From Devosia sp. 66-14 (GTDB lineage: Bacteria; Pseudomonadota; Alphaproteobacteria; Rhizobiales; Devosiaceae): 64,000 nucleotides of DNA. The first letter of the stretch is position 1; every line of letters starts with the position of its first letter. The translations under genes were made by a program, and so were the position numbers. The notes under the pieces were generated by a model. It was not told where the DNA came from. It saw only the letters and a list, made by a program, of their open reading frames with translations, and did no database searches. The stretch covers positions 239,043-303,042 of the forward strand of contig MKVB01000003.1 in the NCBI GenBank assembly GCA_001899085.1. The letters are read 5' to 3'. This document shows, one piece after another, positions 53,157 to 61,609 of the stretch.

Positions 53157-53453
53157 GACCCTTTCATAGGCGCCGGCGGCGAGGCTGTCAATCGCAGCGA
53201 ACCGTTGCCGGCGACGCCGGTGCGGTCGGGGCGCCCGCCGGATCTGCCGCGACCTGGTGCTGGCTCGTTGTCGCTGTCAGCGAATTGTCAGCTTCCCGTC
53301 AGGATGGCGTCGATAAAGAGTGAGGCGGCGATGAAACTAAACGGTGTCAAATCACGTTTCTCGTCTTACGGCGGTTTCACGTCGTTTTGATTGGCGGGTC
53401 GCAGGGCCCGGCAATAACTCACCAGTTTGAAGCCAATGGCTTGGGGTACCAAC

Positions 53454-54137
53454 ATGAACAGACGGCGCATTCTGATTGTCGACGACGATGCCGACCTCCG
53501 GAAGACCTTGATCGATCAGCTGACGCACTATCGCGAATTCGATCTGGTGGAGGCGGAGTCGGCGTCGGATGCGCTGGGCAAGGTCCGGGGTGCGCATGTC
53601 GACCTGATGCTGCTCGATGTCGGCCTGCCCGACATGGACGGCCGCGAGGCGGTCAAGATCCTGCGGCGCGAAGGGTTCAAGAGCCCGATCATCATGCTGA
53701 CCGCGCAGGACAGCGATTCCGACGAGATCCTGGGGCTCGAGTCGGGCGCCAACGACTACGTCACCAAGCCGTTCCGGTTCTCGGTGCTGCTGGCGCGCAT
53801 TCGCGCCTCGCTGCGCCAGCACGACCAGAGCGAGGACGTGGTGTTCACCATCGGGCCCTACAGCTTCCAGCCGGCAGCCAAGCTGCTCGAAGCGCCTGAC
53901 GGGGCCAAGGTGCGGCTGACCGACAAGGAAACCTCGATCCTCAAGTATCTGTACCGCCAGGGTCCCAAGACCATCACCCGCGAGATCCTGCTCAAGGAAG
54001 TGTGGGGCTACAACAACCGGGTCACCACGCACACGCTCGAAACCCACATCTACCGGCTGCGCCAGAAGATCGAGCGCGACCCCTCCAATGCGCGGCTCCT
54101 GGTGACGGAAGACGGCGGCTACCGGCTGGTGCCGTAA
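53454..54137 (+). CDS. cenR: OmpR-type response regulator, CenR-like
   Basis: The 227-aa protein has a receiver domain ('ILIVDDDADLRKTLI', phospho-Asp in 'LMLLDVGLPDMDG', Lys in 'DYVTKPFRFS') and a winged-helix output ('TDKETSILKYLYRQ', 'VWGYNNRVTTHTLETHIYRLRQKIE'). The pattern matches CenR, an essential cell-envelope regulator in alphaproteobacteria. The cognate kinase is not adjacent. A hairpin terminator follows. Confidence 0.85.
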   Translation: MNRRRILIVDDDADLRKTLIDQLTHYREFDLVEAESASDALGKVRGAHVDLMLLDVGLPDMDGREAVKILRREGFKSPIIMLTAQDSDSDEILGLESGANDYVTKPFRFSVLLARIRASLRQHDQSEDVVFTIGPYSFQPAAKLLEAPDGAKVRLTDKETSILKYLYRQGPKTITREILLKEVWGYNNRVTTHTLETHIYRLRQKIERDPSNARLLVTEDGGYRLVP

Positions 54138-54167
54138 CGTCGAGGCCCGAGGACAGGCAGTGCATAA

Positions 54168-54197
54168 CTTTTGCCGCGTGGGCTGACGCGGCAAAAG
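54168..54197. terminator. Hairpin terminator after the cenR-like gene
   Basis: CTTTTGCCGCGT and ACGCGGCAAAAG are perfect 12-bp arms around GGGCTG. The A/T ends could support termination in either direction. Confidence 0.75.
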
Positions 54198-54298
54198 GGA
54201 TTCCTGACAGCGGCAAGAAATGCTCTATATCGAGGGCCGCGGCACAAGCGGGCGCTGAGGCGTCCGGAATGTGGCCAGCGGTCCGGGAATAGGGCGGG

Positions 54299-54754
54299 AT
54301 GCAACTCGACGACGCGGCGACGATTCTGGGACGTGCGGATTTCTTCGAAATCTGCGACGCCGAGCAGCGGCGATTGCTTGCGTTCGCCTCGGAACGGAAG
54401 AAATTCCGGCCGGGCAGCGTCATCTATGCGTCGGGCGACCAGCCTGAAGGGGCGCACGTGCTGGTCTCCGGCACGGTGTCCAGCACGCAGGACGGGGCCG
54501 AGAACAACCCATTTCTGATCCACGAGGTCGGCGCAGTGCTGGGGGCGATGGCGCTGGTCATCGCCAAACCGCGACCGGTAACGATCAAGGCGATCGATGC
54601 GGTCGAAACGCTGTTCGTGCCGCGGACCGCCTTCATGAAGCTGGCGAACCAGTATCCGGACCTGGCGGGCCGCGCCGCCGACCGCATCCGGCGTGAACTG
54701 TCCAGCTATCTCGGGGCCATCGAAGGCTCGCGCGGACGCTTCAGCAAGGGGTAA
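54299..54754 (+). CDS. Stand-alone cyclic-nucleotide-binding domain protein
   Basis: This 151-aa protein consists of one cNMP-binding domain ('FFEICDAEQRRLLAFASERKKFRPGSVIYASGDQPEGAHVLVSG', 'VGAVLGAMALVIAKPRPVTIKAIDAVETLFVPRTAF') and a short helical tail. It lacks the HTH of Crp/Fnr proteins and the phosphate-binding RAA/S motif is not obvious, so ligand binding is uncertain. It follows the cenR-like gene but is separated by a terminator. Confidence 0.8.
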   Translation: MQLDDAATILGRADFFEICDAEQRRLLAFASERKKFRPGSVIYASGDQPEGAHVLVSGTVSSTQDGAENNPFLIHEVGAVLGAMALVIAKPRPVTIKAIDAVETLFVPRTAFMKLANQYPDLAGRAADRIRRELSSYLGAIEGSRGRFSKG

Positions 54755-54770
54755 GGCGCTCAACCTCGGT

Positions 54771-54862
54771 GTCATCCCCGCGAAGGCGGGGACCCAGTGC
54801 GATCTCTCAGCCTCAGCGGGTGCGGCAGCACCCCACCAGGTTCCCGCCGGCGCGGGAATGAC
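54771..54862. repeat. 92-bp palindromic element (family E, GTCATCCCCGC type)
   Basis: GTCATCCCCGCGAAGGCGGGGAC and a matching reversed end GTTCCCGCCGGCGCGGGAATGAC are two imperfect palindromes in inverted arrangement. Such units are widespread REP-like repeats in proteobacteria. Confidence 0.75.
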
Positions 54863-54911
54863 GGCGGTGGTGTGCCGAAATCCCGTGCTTAGCCGGAGTG
54901 ACGGCCCCCTC

Positions 54912-54927
54912 TGTTCCACGTGAATCA
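54912..54927. other. parS-like site at the end of the RidA gene
   Basis: TGTTCCACGTGAATCA (14 of 16) is the reverse complement of the site at 31769. It overlaps the ridA-like stop codon and contains GAATC. Confidence 0.45.
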
Positions 54928-55314
54928 GTCCGGAATCACCGCCTCGGCTTCGATCTCGACCAGCCAGTCGGGGTCGACGAAGGCGGTGACCTGCATCAGC
55001 GTGGTCACCGGGCGGATGGTGGCGAAGGCTTCGGCGTGGGCGCGGGCGGCATCTTTCCACAGGCCGATGTCGGTCAGAATGATGCGGGTGCGGGTCACGT
55101 GCTCGAGGCTCGAGCCGGCATCGGCGAGGGCCTTGGCGATGATCTCGAGGCAGCGCCTGGTCTGGCCGCAGACGTCGCCGACCGCGGCGGTGCCGCCTTC
55201 CGCCCTGATCGGCGCGGTGCCGCCGACCACCACGATGTTGCCGACGCGGACGGCGCGGGAAAAGCCGATCACCGGTTCGAGGTAGGAGCCGGAGCTGACG
55301 AGTTGGCGGGACAT
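54925..55314 (-). CDS. RidA family protein
   Basis: This 129-aa protein of the YjgF/RidA fold typically deaminates reactive enamine/imine intermediates. 'VGNIVVVGGTAPI' and 'DAGSSLEHVTRTRIILTDI' match. The usual C-terminal 'VEIEAEAVI' is present. The conserved Arg near the middle of catalytic RidA is seen in 'RTRIIL'. It is 25 bp downstream of xth on the same strand. Confidence 0.88.
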   Translation of the reverse strand: MSRQLVSSGSYLEPVIGFSRAVRVGNIVVVGGTAPIRAEGGTAAVGDVCGQTRRCLEIIAKALADAGSSLEHVTRTRIILTDIGLWKDAARAHAEAFATIRPVTTLMQVTAFVDPDWLVEIEAEAVIPD

Positions 55315-55339
55315 TGGATGCTCCTGTTGCCGGCGGGTC

Positions 55340-56158
55340 TCAGGCGAAACGCGCGATGACCGGGACGTGGTCGGAGGGCTTGTCGCTCCAGCCGCGGGCC
55401 GGCTTGACGATCTCGGCACCCGCGGTGTGCGCGGCGATATCGGCCGTGGTCCAGATGTGGTCGAGGCGGCGACCCTTGTTGGTGGCCTGCCAATCCTTGG
55501 CGCGGTAGCTCCACCACGAGTAGAGCTTTTCCTCGGCCGGGAAATACTTGCGCACGATGTCGACCCAGCCGTGCCCGCCGGCGAGCAGGGCGTTGAGCGC
55601 CTCGGTCTCGATGGGCGTGTGGCTGACCACGTCGAGCAGCTGCTTGTGGCTCCATACGTCATGTTCCAGCGGGGCGATGTTGAAGTCGCCGCAGATCAGC
55701 TGGCGTTCCCTGAAATGGTCCTCGCCGAACCAGGTCTTGAGTTCACTCAGAAAACCGAGCTTGTGCTTGAACTTGGGGTTGAGTTCGGGGTCGGCGAGAT
55801 CGCCGCCGGCCGGAATGTAGAAATTGTGGACCGTCACCGGGCCGGTGCTCGAGCCGGGACCGAAGCCGACCAGCGCCGAGACGTGCCGGCTCTCTTCGAT
55901 CTCGCAGAAGACCCGGGAGGAGATGTCGGTCAGCGGGTGCTTCGAGACGATGGCGACGCCGTGATAGCCCTTCTGGCCGTGCACGGCATGGTGCGGATAG
56001 CCGGCAGCGGTGAACTCGTTGCGCGGGAACTGGTCATTGAGGCACTTGATCTCCTGCAGGCACAGCACGTCAGGGTCGTACTGGCGCAGGAAATCCAGCA
56101 CGATCGGCAGCCGCAGGCGAACCGAGTTGATGTTCCAGGTGGCAAAGCTCGTCGGCAT
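55340..56158 (-). CDS. xth: Exodeoxyribonuclease III
   Basis: This AP endonuclease/3'-5' exonuclease belongs to base-excision repair. The 272-aa protein has the EEP-fold motifs 'TWNINSVRLRL', 'LCLQEIKC', 'GDFNIAP', and the catalytic 'SDHVPVIA' at the C-terminus. The ATG at 56158 fits the family start 'FATWNINSVR'. Confidence 0.95.
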   Translation of the reverse strand: MPTSFATWNINSVRLRLPIVLDFLRQYDPDVLCLQEIKCLNDQFPRNEFTAAGYPHHAVHGQKGYHGVAIVSKHPLTDISSRVFCEIEESRHVSALVGFGPGSSTGPVTVHNFYIPAGGDLADPELNPKFKHKLGFLSELKTWFGEDHFRERQLICGDFNIAPLEHDVWSHKQLLDVVSHTPIETEALNALLAGGHGWVDIVRKYFPAEEKLYSWWSYRAKDWQATNKGRRLDHIWTTADIAAHTAGAEIVKPARGWSDKPSDHVPVIARFA

Positions 56159-56191
56159 GGAAAAAGGCGCCTCGGTTTGAGAGAGGCGCCT
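56159..56191 (-). terminator. Rho-independent terminator after lolA
   Basis: On the minus strand AGGCGCCTC-N-GAGGCGCCT pairs and is followed by five T residues, between lolA and xth. Confidence 0.82.
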
Positions 56192-56241
56192 CTTATGCAG
56201 AGCAGGGCAGGGAGCGTAAAGCCGGAAACGGCGCTCGACGC

Positions 56242-56886
56242 TCAGGCGTCGGGCGGTGCGGACTTCGCGCGGAACGTCGGGTCGATGTAGAAGTACGACT
56301 TGGGAATCGTCACGTCCTTTTCGACATCGTAGAGCGAGAAGGTGAGCTCGGCGCCGGAGGGCTCGGTAAGCGTCCACTGCTTCATCTCGAGGCTCTCGGT
56401 ATCGAATACCAGGGCGACGCGGACCACGCCCTTGGGGGTGTCGTCCTGCAGGGTGACGGAGAAATAGTCATCGGACTGGGCCACGGCGACGATGTTGGCC
56501 TTGAACAGGTCGATGTTGGAATCGAGGAACTGGCGCAGCGGCACCTTGTCCTGCGGATAGGCGTACTGGGTCTTCTCCTTGCGGTCGACGACGTAGAAGC
56601 CGCGTCCGACCGAGACGATCTGCTCATAGGAGGGGGGATTGTAGCGGAACAGGATCTTGCCCGGCCGCTCGAGGAAGAAGGTCCCCTCGATGCGCTGGCC
56701 GCGGGTGTCGATCTGCAGGAACCGGCCGACCATGGTCTTGATCTGCGAGTTGTGCTGGTTGATCCGGGTGATCAGGTCGCGCTCGGCGTCGGTAAGGGCC
56801 CGCGGCGCGGCGGCGCCCTGTTCCTGCGCAAGCGCGGGGAAGGCGGCGAGCAGAGCGGCGAAGGCGAGGAAGCTGCGACGGATCAT
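56242..56886 (-). CDS. lolA: Outer-membrane lipoprotein carrier LolA
   Basis: This periplasmic chaperone ferries lipoproteins from LolCDE to the outer membrane. The 214-aa protein has a signal peptide ('RRSFLAFAALLAAFPALAQE') and a LolA-type fold ('TMVGRFLQIDTRGQRIEGTFFLERPGKILFRYNPP', 'VPLRQFLDSNIDLFKANI'). Confidence 0.92.
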   Translation of the reverse strand: MIRRSFLAFAALLAAFPALAQEQGAAAPRALTDAERDLITRINQHNSQIKTMVGRFLQIDTRGQRIEGTFFLERPGKILFRYNPPSYEQIVSVGRGFYVVDRKEKTQYAYPQDKVPLRQFLDSNIDLFKANIVAVAQSDDYFSVTLQDDTPKGVVRVALVFDTESLEMKQWTLTEPSGAELTFSLYDVEKDVTIPKSYFYIDPTFRAKSAPPDA

Positions 56887-57081
56887 CCTGGTGACGTTCC
56901 CTTGATGGTCTGGAGCCGCTCACCGTTTCGGCGAAACGTCAGCTGGCTCCAGGTCTTTGATCTGGCGTTCCCGAACCGCCGGGACCGCAAGTCCCGCCCG
57001 GAAGCACCGTGCTGGAGCATGCCTGTAGATAGGAATTGCGGCAACAGCTGGAAAGTTCCTGATCACGGCTCGGTGTGATCC

Positions 57082-57405
57082 TTAGCGATCCTTCTTGCCG
57101 CGGGCGATCTCTGTGGCGAGTGCAGCAAGCTTTTGGGTCCAGAAGCCGCGGAAGCGCTCCAGCCAGTCGTCGATGTCGCGCAGCGGCGTGGCGTCGAGCC
57201 GATAGACCCGCCGCGTGCCCTCGGGGCGCACCGTGGCGAAGCCGGACTCGCGCAGCACCTTCAAATGCTGGCTGACCCCGGCCTGGCTGATGCCGAACTC
57301 CGCGCCGATCACCTCCACCACCTCGCCCGAGGCGTGCTCGCGCTCGGCGAGCAGCTCGAGAATGCGGCGGCGGACTGGATCGCCGAGAACGTCGAACGCG
57401 TGCAT
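57082..57405 (-). CDS. ArsR-family transcriptional regulator
   Basis: This 107-aa winged-helix protein has 'LGDPVRRRILELLAE' and recognition helix 'ISQAGVSQHLKVLRESGFATVRPEGTRRVYRL'. It lacks the metal-binding Cys of ArsR/SmtB. Its ATG overlaps the SRPBCC stop (TGATG), the common ArsR-SRPBCC pairing, here with the regulator second. Confidence 0.92.
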   Translation of the reverse strand: MHAFDVLGDPVRRRILELLAEREHASGEVVEVIGAEFGISQAGVSQHLKVLRESGFATVRPEGTRRVYRLDATPLRDIDDWLERFRGFWTQKLAALATEIARGKKDR

Positions 57406-58052
57406 CACATCTCCGGGGGCGCGGCCTCGCCGGTGTAGAACTGCCGCGTCGCCTCGGCGGCCGTCAATGCCTGCTGACGGTTCTCACCGGCCGCGATCGC
57501 GGCAGCGCCCCAACCATCGCTGGCGGTACGGATGAAGATCTTGGCCTCGGGCTGCTCGTGCCAGCCGGCCACCGCTTCCTGCGGCAGATCGGCGCCAGGC
57601 TCGGCCAGGTGCCGGGCGAGCCCCATGAAGCCGAGATCCCAGCCGACGCCGACAGCGCCGGGGCCGAACATATCCCAATGCGGGTCGATGAATGCAATGT
57701 GCTCGAGCTCGAGGCGGGCCCGGTCGCCTTCGGCGGCGAGCCGGACGATGATCCAGCTGATGCCGCCGCCGAATTCCCAGGTGGCGGCGATCTTTCGCTG
57801 CGGCTCGCATTCGGTGATGGTGCCGCCGGCATTGTTTTCGACCTGGAAGCGGCCGCCGAGCCTGAGTTCGCCGCTGACCGGGGAGAACCAGCGACGCAGC
57901 CGATCGGCGTTGGTGAGCGCATCCCAGAGATCGGCGAGGTCAGTGTCGTAGACACAGCTGGCGACCACCGCCTTGGCGGGTTTGCCGTCGCGCTCGAGGT
58001 TGCGCACCGAGCGGGACATGGCGTTGACATGGGCGGTGAGATCGAAAGGCAT
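57405..58052 (-). CDS. SRPBCC (AHSA1-like) family protein
   Basis: This 215-aa START-like protein has 'YDTDLADLWDALTNADRLRRWFSPVSGELRLGGRF' and the Aha1-type 'TWEFGGGISWIIVRL'. The family binds hydrophobic ligands in a helix-grip pocket. It is coupled with an ArsR-type regulator. The ligand is unknown. Confidence 0.9.
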   Translation of the reverse strand: MPFDLTAHVNAMSRSVRNLERDGKPAKAVVASCVYDTDLADLWDALTNADRLRRWFSPVSGELRLGGRFQVENNAGGTITECEPQRKIAATWEFGGGISWIIVRLAAEGDRARLELEHIAFIDPHWDMFGPGAVGVGWDLGFMGLARHLAEPGADLPQEAVAGWHEQPEAKIFIRTASDGWGAAAIAAGENRQQALTAAEATRQFYTGEAAPPEM

Positions 58053-58079
58053 TGTCGCGTCCTCCTGTATCAGGTGGCG

Positions 58080-58089
58080 CTTATATAAG
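58080..58089. promoter_or_regulatory. CTTATATAAG palindrome, candidate ArsR-type operator
   Basis: This 10-bp perfect palindrome lies in an AT-rich patch about 28 bp upstream of the SRPBCC ATG, where the promoter is expected. Confidence 0.4.
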
Positions 58090-58174
58090 GTTCTGCTAAT
58101 ATTATGTCCAGCCCCCCGGGTTCGGCCCGACATTAGGGCTAAGGTAATCGCGGGTCGTTCGGTGCGGAAAGGGC

Positions 58175-58277
58175 ACCCCCCACCTGTCCCTCCCCCGCAA
58201 GGGGGGAGGAGACCAAAACACCAATGTCGGAGTTGGCGTCTCCCTCCCCGTTGCGGGGAGGGGACAGAGGTGGGGGT
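58175..58277. repeat. 103-bp palindromic element (family F)
   Basis: ACCCCCCACCTGTCCCTCCCC and GGGGAGGGGACAGAGGTGGGGGT are near-perfect inverted ends, downstream of ftsK. Confidence 0.8.
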
Positions 58278-58354
58278 ATCTTCCCGCGCCGGCTTTTCAG
58301 CTGCGTTGTCGGCACATGCGATAGCTCCGCCCGCCAAGCCGGCGGAGGATTGCG

Positions 58355-61024
58355 TCAGTAGCCGTCGGCGTTGTTGCCGACGAGGATTTCGCGCTTGCCG
58401 GCGTGGTTGGGGGAGGAGATGACGCCTTCCTTTTCCATGCGCTCGATGAGCGTGGCAGCCTTGTTGTAGCCAACCGCCAGGCGGCGCTGGATGTAGGAGG
58501 TCGACACCTTCTTGTCGGTCAGCACCACGTTGACGGCCTTGTCGTAGAGCTCGTCGCCCGAGCCGCCGTAATCGTCGCCGCCGCCGGCGGCGGACGCGCC
58601 GCCCTCGTCCATCTCGTCCTCGTCGGCGACGATGGCATCGAGGTAGTCAGGTGCACCCTGCGACTTCAGGTGATTGACCACGGCCTCCACTTCGCTGTCG
58701 GCGACGAACGGGCCGTGCAGGCGCCGGATGCGGCCGCCGCCGGCCATGTAGAGCATGTCGCCGTTGCCGAGCAGCTGCTCGGCGCCCTGTTCGCCGAGGA
58801 TGGTGCGGCTGTCGATCTTGGATGTCACCATGAACGAGATACGGGTGGGGAAGTTGGCCTTGATGGTGCCGGTGATGACGTCGACCGAGGGACGCTGCGT
58901 GGCGGTGATGACGTGGATGCCGGCGGCACGGGCCATCTGCGCCAGGCGCTGCACCGAGCCTTCGATCTCCTTGCCGGCGACCATCATCAGGTCGGCCATT
59001 TCGTCGATGATGATGACGATGAACGGCAGCGGCTCGAGGTTGAACTCCTCACTCTCGAAGATCGCCTCGCCGGTCTCGCGGTCGAAGCCGGTCTGCACGG
59101 TGCGGGTGATCACCTCGCCCTTGGCCTTGCTCTCACTGACGCGCTGGTTGAAGCCGTCGATGTTGCGCACACCGATCTTCGACATCTTGCGATAGCGGTC
59201 TTCCATCTCGCGGACGGCCCATTTGAGGGCGACGACAGCTTTTGACGGGTCCGTAACGACTGGAGTCAGCAGGTGCGGGATGCCGTCATAGATCGAGAGT
59301 TCCAGCATCTTGGGATCGATCATGATCAGCCGGCACTGCTCCGGGGTCATCTGGTAGAGCAGGCTGAGGATGAAGGTGTTGATACCGACCGACTTACCCG
59401 AGCCGGTGGTACCGGCGATGAGCAGGTGCGGCATGCGGGCGAGGTCGGCGATGATCGGTTCGCCGCCGATGGTCTTGCCCAGGCAGATCGGCAGCTTGCC
59501 CTTCATCTTCTCGAAGTCGGACGAGGCCAGCATTTCGCGCAGGTACACCGTCTCGCGCACCTCGTTGGGCAGCTCGATACCGATGGCGTTGCGGCCGGGG
59601 ACCACGGCGACGCGCACCGAGATAGCGCTCATCGAGCGGGCGATGTCATCGGCCAGCGAAATGACGCGGGACGACTTGATGCCGGGGGCGGGTTCGAGTT
59701 CGTACAGCGTGACGACCGGGCCGGGGCGGACATTGATGATGTCGCCCTTGACGCCGAAATCGGCGAGCACGGATTCGAGCTTGCGGGCCATGGCTTCGAG
59801 GCGCTCGGGAGCGTGCTCGGGGCTGGCGCCCTTGTGCTTGGGCGGGGTCAGCAGGTTCAGCTCGGGCAGCTCGAAGCCATGCGGTTCGTCAAGGAACGAG
59901 CCCTGGGCTTCACGGGCGGCGCGCATGCCGGGTTGCGGCCGGGGCGCCGGAGCGGCAACGCGCGGCGAAACCACCGGCGCGGCCTGATGCGCGGCGGGAA
60001 CGTGCGGCATCGGGGCGGGGCTGCGCGAGGCGGCCATCGGGCCGCGCAGCGGGGTCTGCATCTCCCAGCGCGGCATGTCGGGTTCTTCGTCCGGCTCGGG
60101 CGGATAGTCGTCGAAAGGCGGCTCGTCATGTGCCGCGACGATCGAGCGGCGCTCGACGGTGAGCGCAGGTTCGGCGCGGACAGCAGGTGCGGACGCCGCG
60201 TTGGCGTTGAGGCTCGGCTCCACGGCTTCGCCGCGCCAGGCCTCGGCTTCGGCCTCGGCAGCCCGGCGCTGGGCGATGCCGGCCCGGGCCCGGCGCACTG
60301 CCGAGCGGGCCGAGAAACCCAGATGCACGGCATAGCCGAGGATCACGTCGAAAATCGAATCGCGTTCGGGCTCGTCGTCATCGACCGGCGCAGCGGCGGC
60401 GGCGCCCTTGGCGCCGGCCGGCTTGGCCTTTGCCTTGCCCTTGGGCAGCTCGGGCAGGGTAACCTTGCCCAGGCCCATGGCGATCCAGAACAGCGCCAGG
60501 GTGGGAGCGGCGATGATGATGGCGAACAGCACGGCGGTGACCGGCTGCGGCGAGGCGCCGGTGGCGAGCACCGCCAGATTGGTGAAGCTCTGGCCGACGA
60601 GGCCGCCCAGCCCGGTGGGCAAGGGCCAGCTCTCGGGCGCGATGATGAAGGCAAACAGACCGCAGCTCAGTACGCTCGCGGCGACCCAGGCAGCAAGCCG
60701 CAGGCCCATGCGGGTCGCGACTCGATGCCGAATCAACCCCCAGCCCCAGAGCGAGGGCGGTACCAGCAGGGTCAGGATGCCGAGGCCAAACACCTGGAAC
60801 GCCATGTCGGCGATGACCGCGCCGGGGAAGCCGAGCCAGTTCCGGGCCGGCTCGCCCGAAGCGTAAGAGAGGCTGGGGTCATCAACCGACCAGGTGGCGA
60901 GGGACACCAGGACGAGGGCCACCACCCCCAGGATGATCGCACCCATCAGGCGAACGGGAATGCGGATGGCTATGGCGGGGGCGGTCTCTCGACGGGCGTC
61001 TTCGAGCAGGTGCTGTGCCGGCAT
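58355..61024 (-). CDS. ftsK: DNA translocase FtsK
   Basis: This septal translocase clears the terminus DNA at division. The protein (889 aa from ATG 61024; GTG 61036 adds four residues) has four N-terminal transmembrane helices, a Pro/Ala-rich linker (about 190-400), the motor with Walker A '[14 protein letters not shown]' and Walker B '[11 protein letters not shown]', and a C-terminal gamma winged helix ('[30 protein letters not shown]'). Confidence 0.95.
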   Translation of the reverse strand: MPAQHLLEDARRETAPAIAIRIPVRLMGAIILGVVALVLVSLATWSVDDPSLSYASGEPARNWLGFPGAVIADMAFQVFGLGILTLLVPPSLWGWGLIRHRVATRMGLRLAAWVAASVLSCGLFAFIIAPESWPLPTGLGGLVGQSFTNLAVLATGASPQPVTAVLFAIIIAAPTLALFWIAMGLGKVTLPELPKGKAKAKPAGAKGAAAAAPVDDDEPERDSIFDVILGYAVHLGFSARSAVRRARAGIAQRRAAEAEAEAWRGEAVEPSLNANAASAPAVRAEPALTVERRSIVAAHDEPPFDDYPPEPDEEPDMPRWEMQTPLRGPMAASRSPAPMPHVPAAHQAAPVVSPRVAAPAPRPQPGMRAAREAQGSFLDEPHGFELPELNLLTPPKHKGASPEHAPERLEAMARKLESVLADFGVKGDIINVRPGPVVTLYELEPAPGIKSSRVISLADDIARSMSAISVRVAVVPGRNAIGIELPNEVRETVYLREMLASSDFEKMKGKLPICLGKTIGGEPIIADLARMPHLLIAGTTGSGKSVGINTFILSLLYQMTPEQCRLIMIDPKMLELSIYDGIPHLLTPVVTDPSKAVVALKWAVREMEDRYRKMSKIGVRNIDGFNQRVSESKAKGEVITRTVQTGFDRETGEAIFESEEFNLEPLPFIVIIIDEMADLMMVAGKEIEGSVQRLAQMARAAGIHVITATQRPSVDVITGTIKANFPTRISFMVTSKIDSRTILGEQGAEQLLGNGDMLYMAGGGRIRRLHGPFVADSEVEAVVNHLKSQGAPDYLDAIVADEDEMDEGGASAAGGGDDYGGSGDELYDKAVNVVLTDKKVSTSYIQRRLAVGYNKAATLIERMEKEGVISSPNHAGKREILVGNNADGY

Positions 61025-61296
61025 CGTCTGGTACACTCTACAAACTGAACGCTGGACCGGCGGCAGACGGCGCGCCGATCGGAGGTTGATCCTAGGGGGT
61101 TAGGGTTAATCCGGTGCTAACTGGGAGAGCGCTGGCGCCGTGGCTTTGCTCACCATTCGCCCTCTCCCGTTGTGACAAGATCTAACCTCAGGCGGCGCGG
61201 TTCGGGCTCGACCAACCGTCCGAGCAGCGGTGTCCCGGCATTCGCCTGGATACCAGCCGGTCGGGGATGCATCCTATCAAAGACGGAAAGGTCCGA

Positions 61297-61405
61297 AGGG
61301 GCCCTCCCCGTTTTCGGGGGCGTTCGGAGAGGGCCGTCGGTTTGGTGGACCAGCCGCGGCCGGTTGCTGAGGAGGTTTCAGCGACCGGCCGCGCTTGGGG
61401 GGTCC
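61297..61405. other. Tandem strong hairpins, possible structured RNA
   Basis: The first hairpin pairs GGCCCTC with GAGGGCC around an inner CCCCG-TTTT-CGGGG. The second pairs GCGGCCGGTTGCTGA with TCAGCGACCGGCCGC (one G-T) around GGAGGTT, enclosed by GGACC/GGTCC. No known RNA family is recognised. It would be upstream of ftsK if transcribed leftwards. Confidence 0.4.
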
Positions 61406-61554
61406 GCCGCACGGGGACAGATACACCTTAGGACAGGGGTCGTTTGGCCTACGTGATGTCAACGTGAGCATGGCCGGTTAGCCGAAAGTTGGGGGGCGCG
61501 ACCGTCGCCGGCGCCGGCAGCAGTCCATCGTGGGCGCCCAGCCTCTTGAAAATG

Positions 61555-61568
61555 ACTGACCAGTCAGT
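61555..61568. promoter_or_regulatory. TetR operator 1
   Basis: ACTGACCAGTCAGT has perfect 6-bp arms (ACTGAC/GTCAGT) and is upstream of the tetR-hlyD-ABC operon. Confidence 0.65.
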
Positions 61569-61575
61569 TATTAGT

Positions 61576-61597
61576 TTACTGACCGCGCAGTCAGTAA
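61576..61597. promoter_or_regulatory. TetR operator 2
   Basis: TTACTGAC-N6-GTCAGTAA has perfect 8-bp arms sharing the ACTGAC half-site with operator 1. It lies 12 bp before the tetR ATG. Confidence 0.68.
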
Positions 61598-61609
61598 GGC
61601 TAACCAGTG

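Larger units (their letters stand above)
53054..53453. other. Divergent spacer between lacI-type gene and cenR-like gene
   Basis: This 400-bp spacer holds the two LacI-type operators (53070 and 53141). The remaining ~300 bp next to the response regulator contains no gene I can support; a 28-codon frame from 53304 has no recognisable features. Confidence 0.6.
58053..58354. other. Intergenic region between ftsK and the SRPBCC gene
   Basis: This 302-bp spacer contains the palindromic element at 58175-58277 and, near the SRPBCC start, the AT-rich CTTATATAAG (58080-58089) followed by CTAATATTATG, probably the promoter/operator for the SRPBCC-ArsR pair. Confidence 0.55.
61025..61609. other. Intergenic region between ftsK and a TetR gene
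   Basis: This divergent spacer of about 585 bp contains two strong hairpins (61297-61336 and 61348-61405), and two TetR operators at its right end. I find no protein gene that I can support. Confidence 0.6.

Noticed and set aside
53304-53390. 28-codon frame upstream of the cenR-like gene
   Set aside because: Too short, no ribosome site and no conserved features visible.
59273-61048. 591-codon open frame antisense to ftsK
   Set aside because: No recognisable domain, and ftsK covers it on the minus strand.
61255-61440. 4.5S, 6S or tmRNA gene in the ftsK-tetR spacer
   Set aside because: The conserved sequence signatures of these RNAs are not present; only the hairpin structures stand out.
61171-61456. 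Open frame in the ftsK-tetR spacer
   Set aside because: It runs through strong hairpins, has no ribosome site and no family resemblance.
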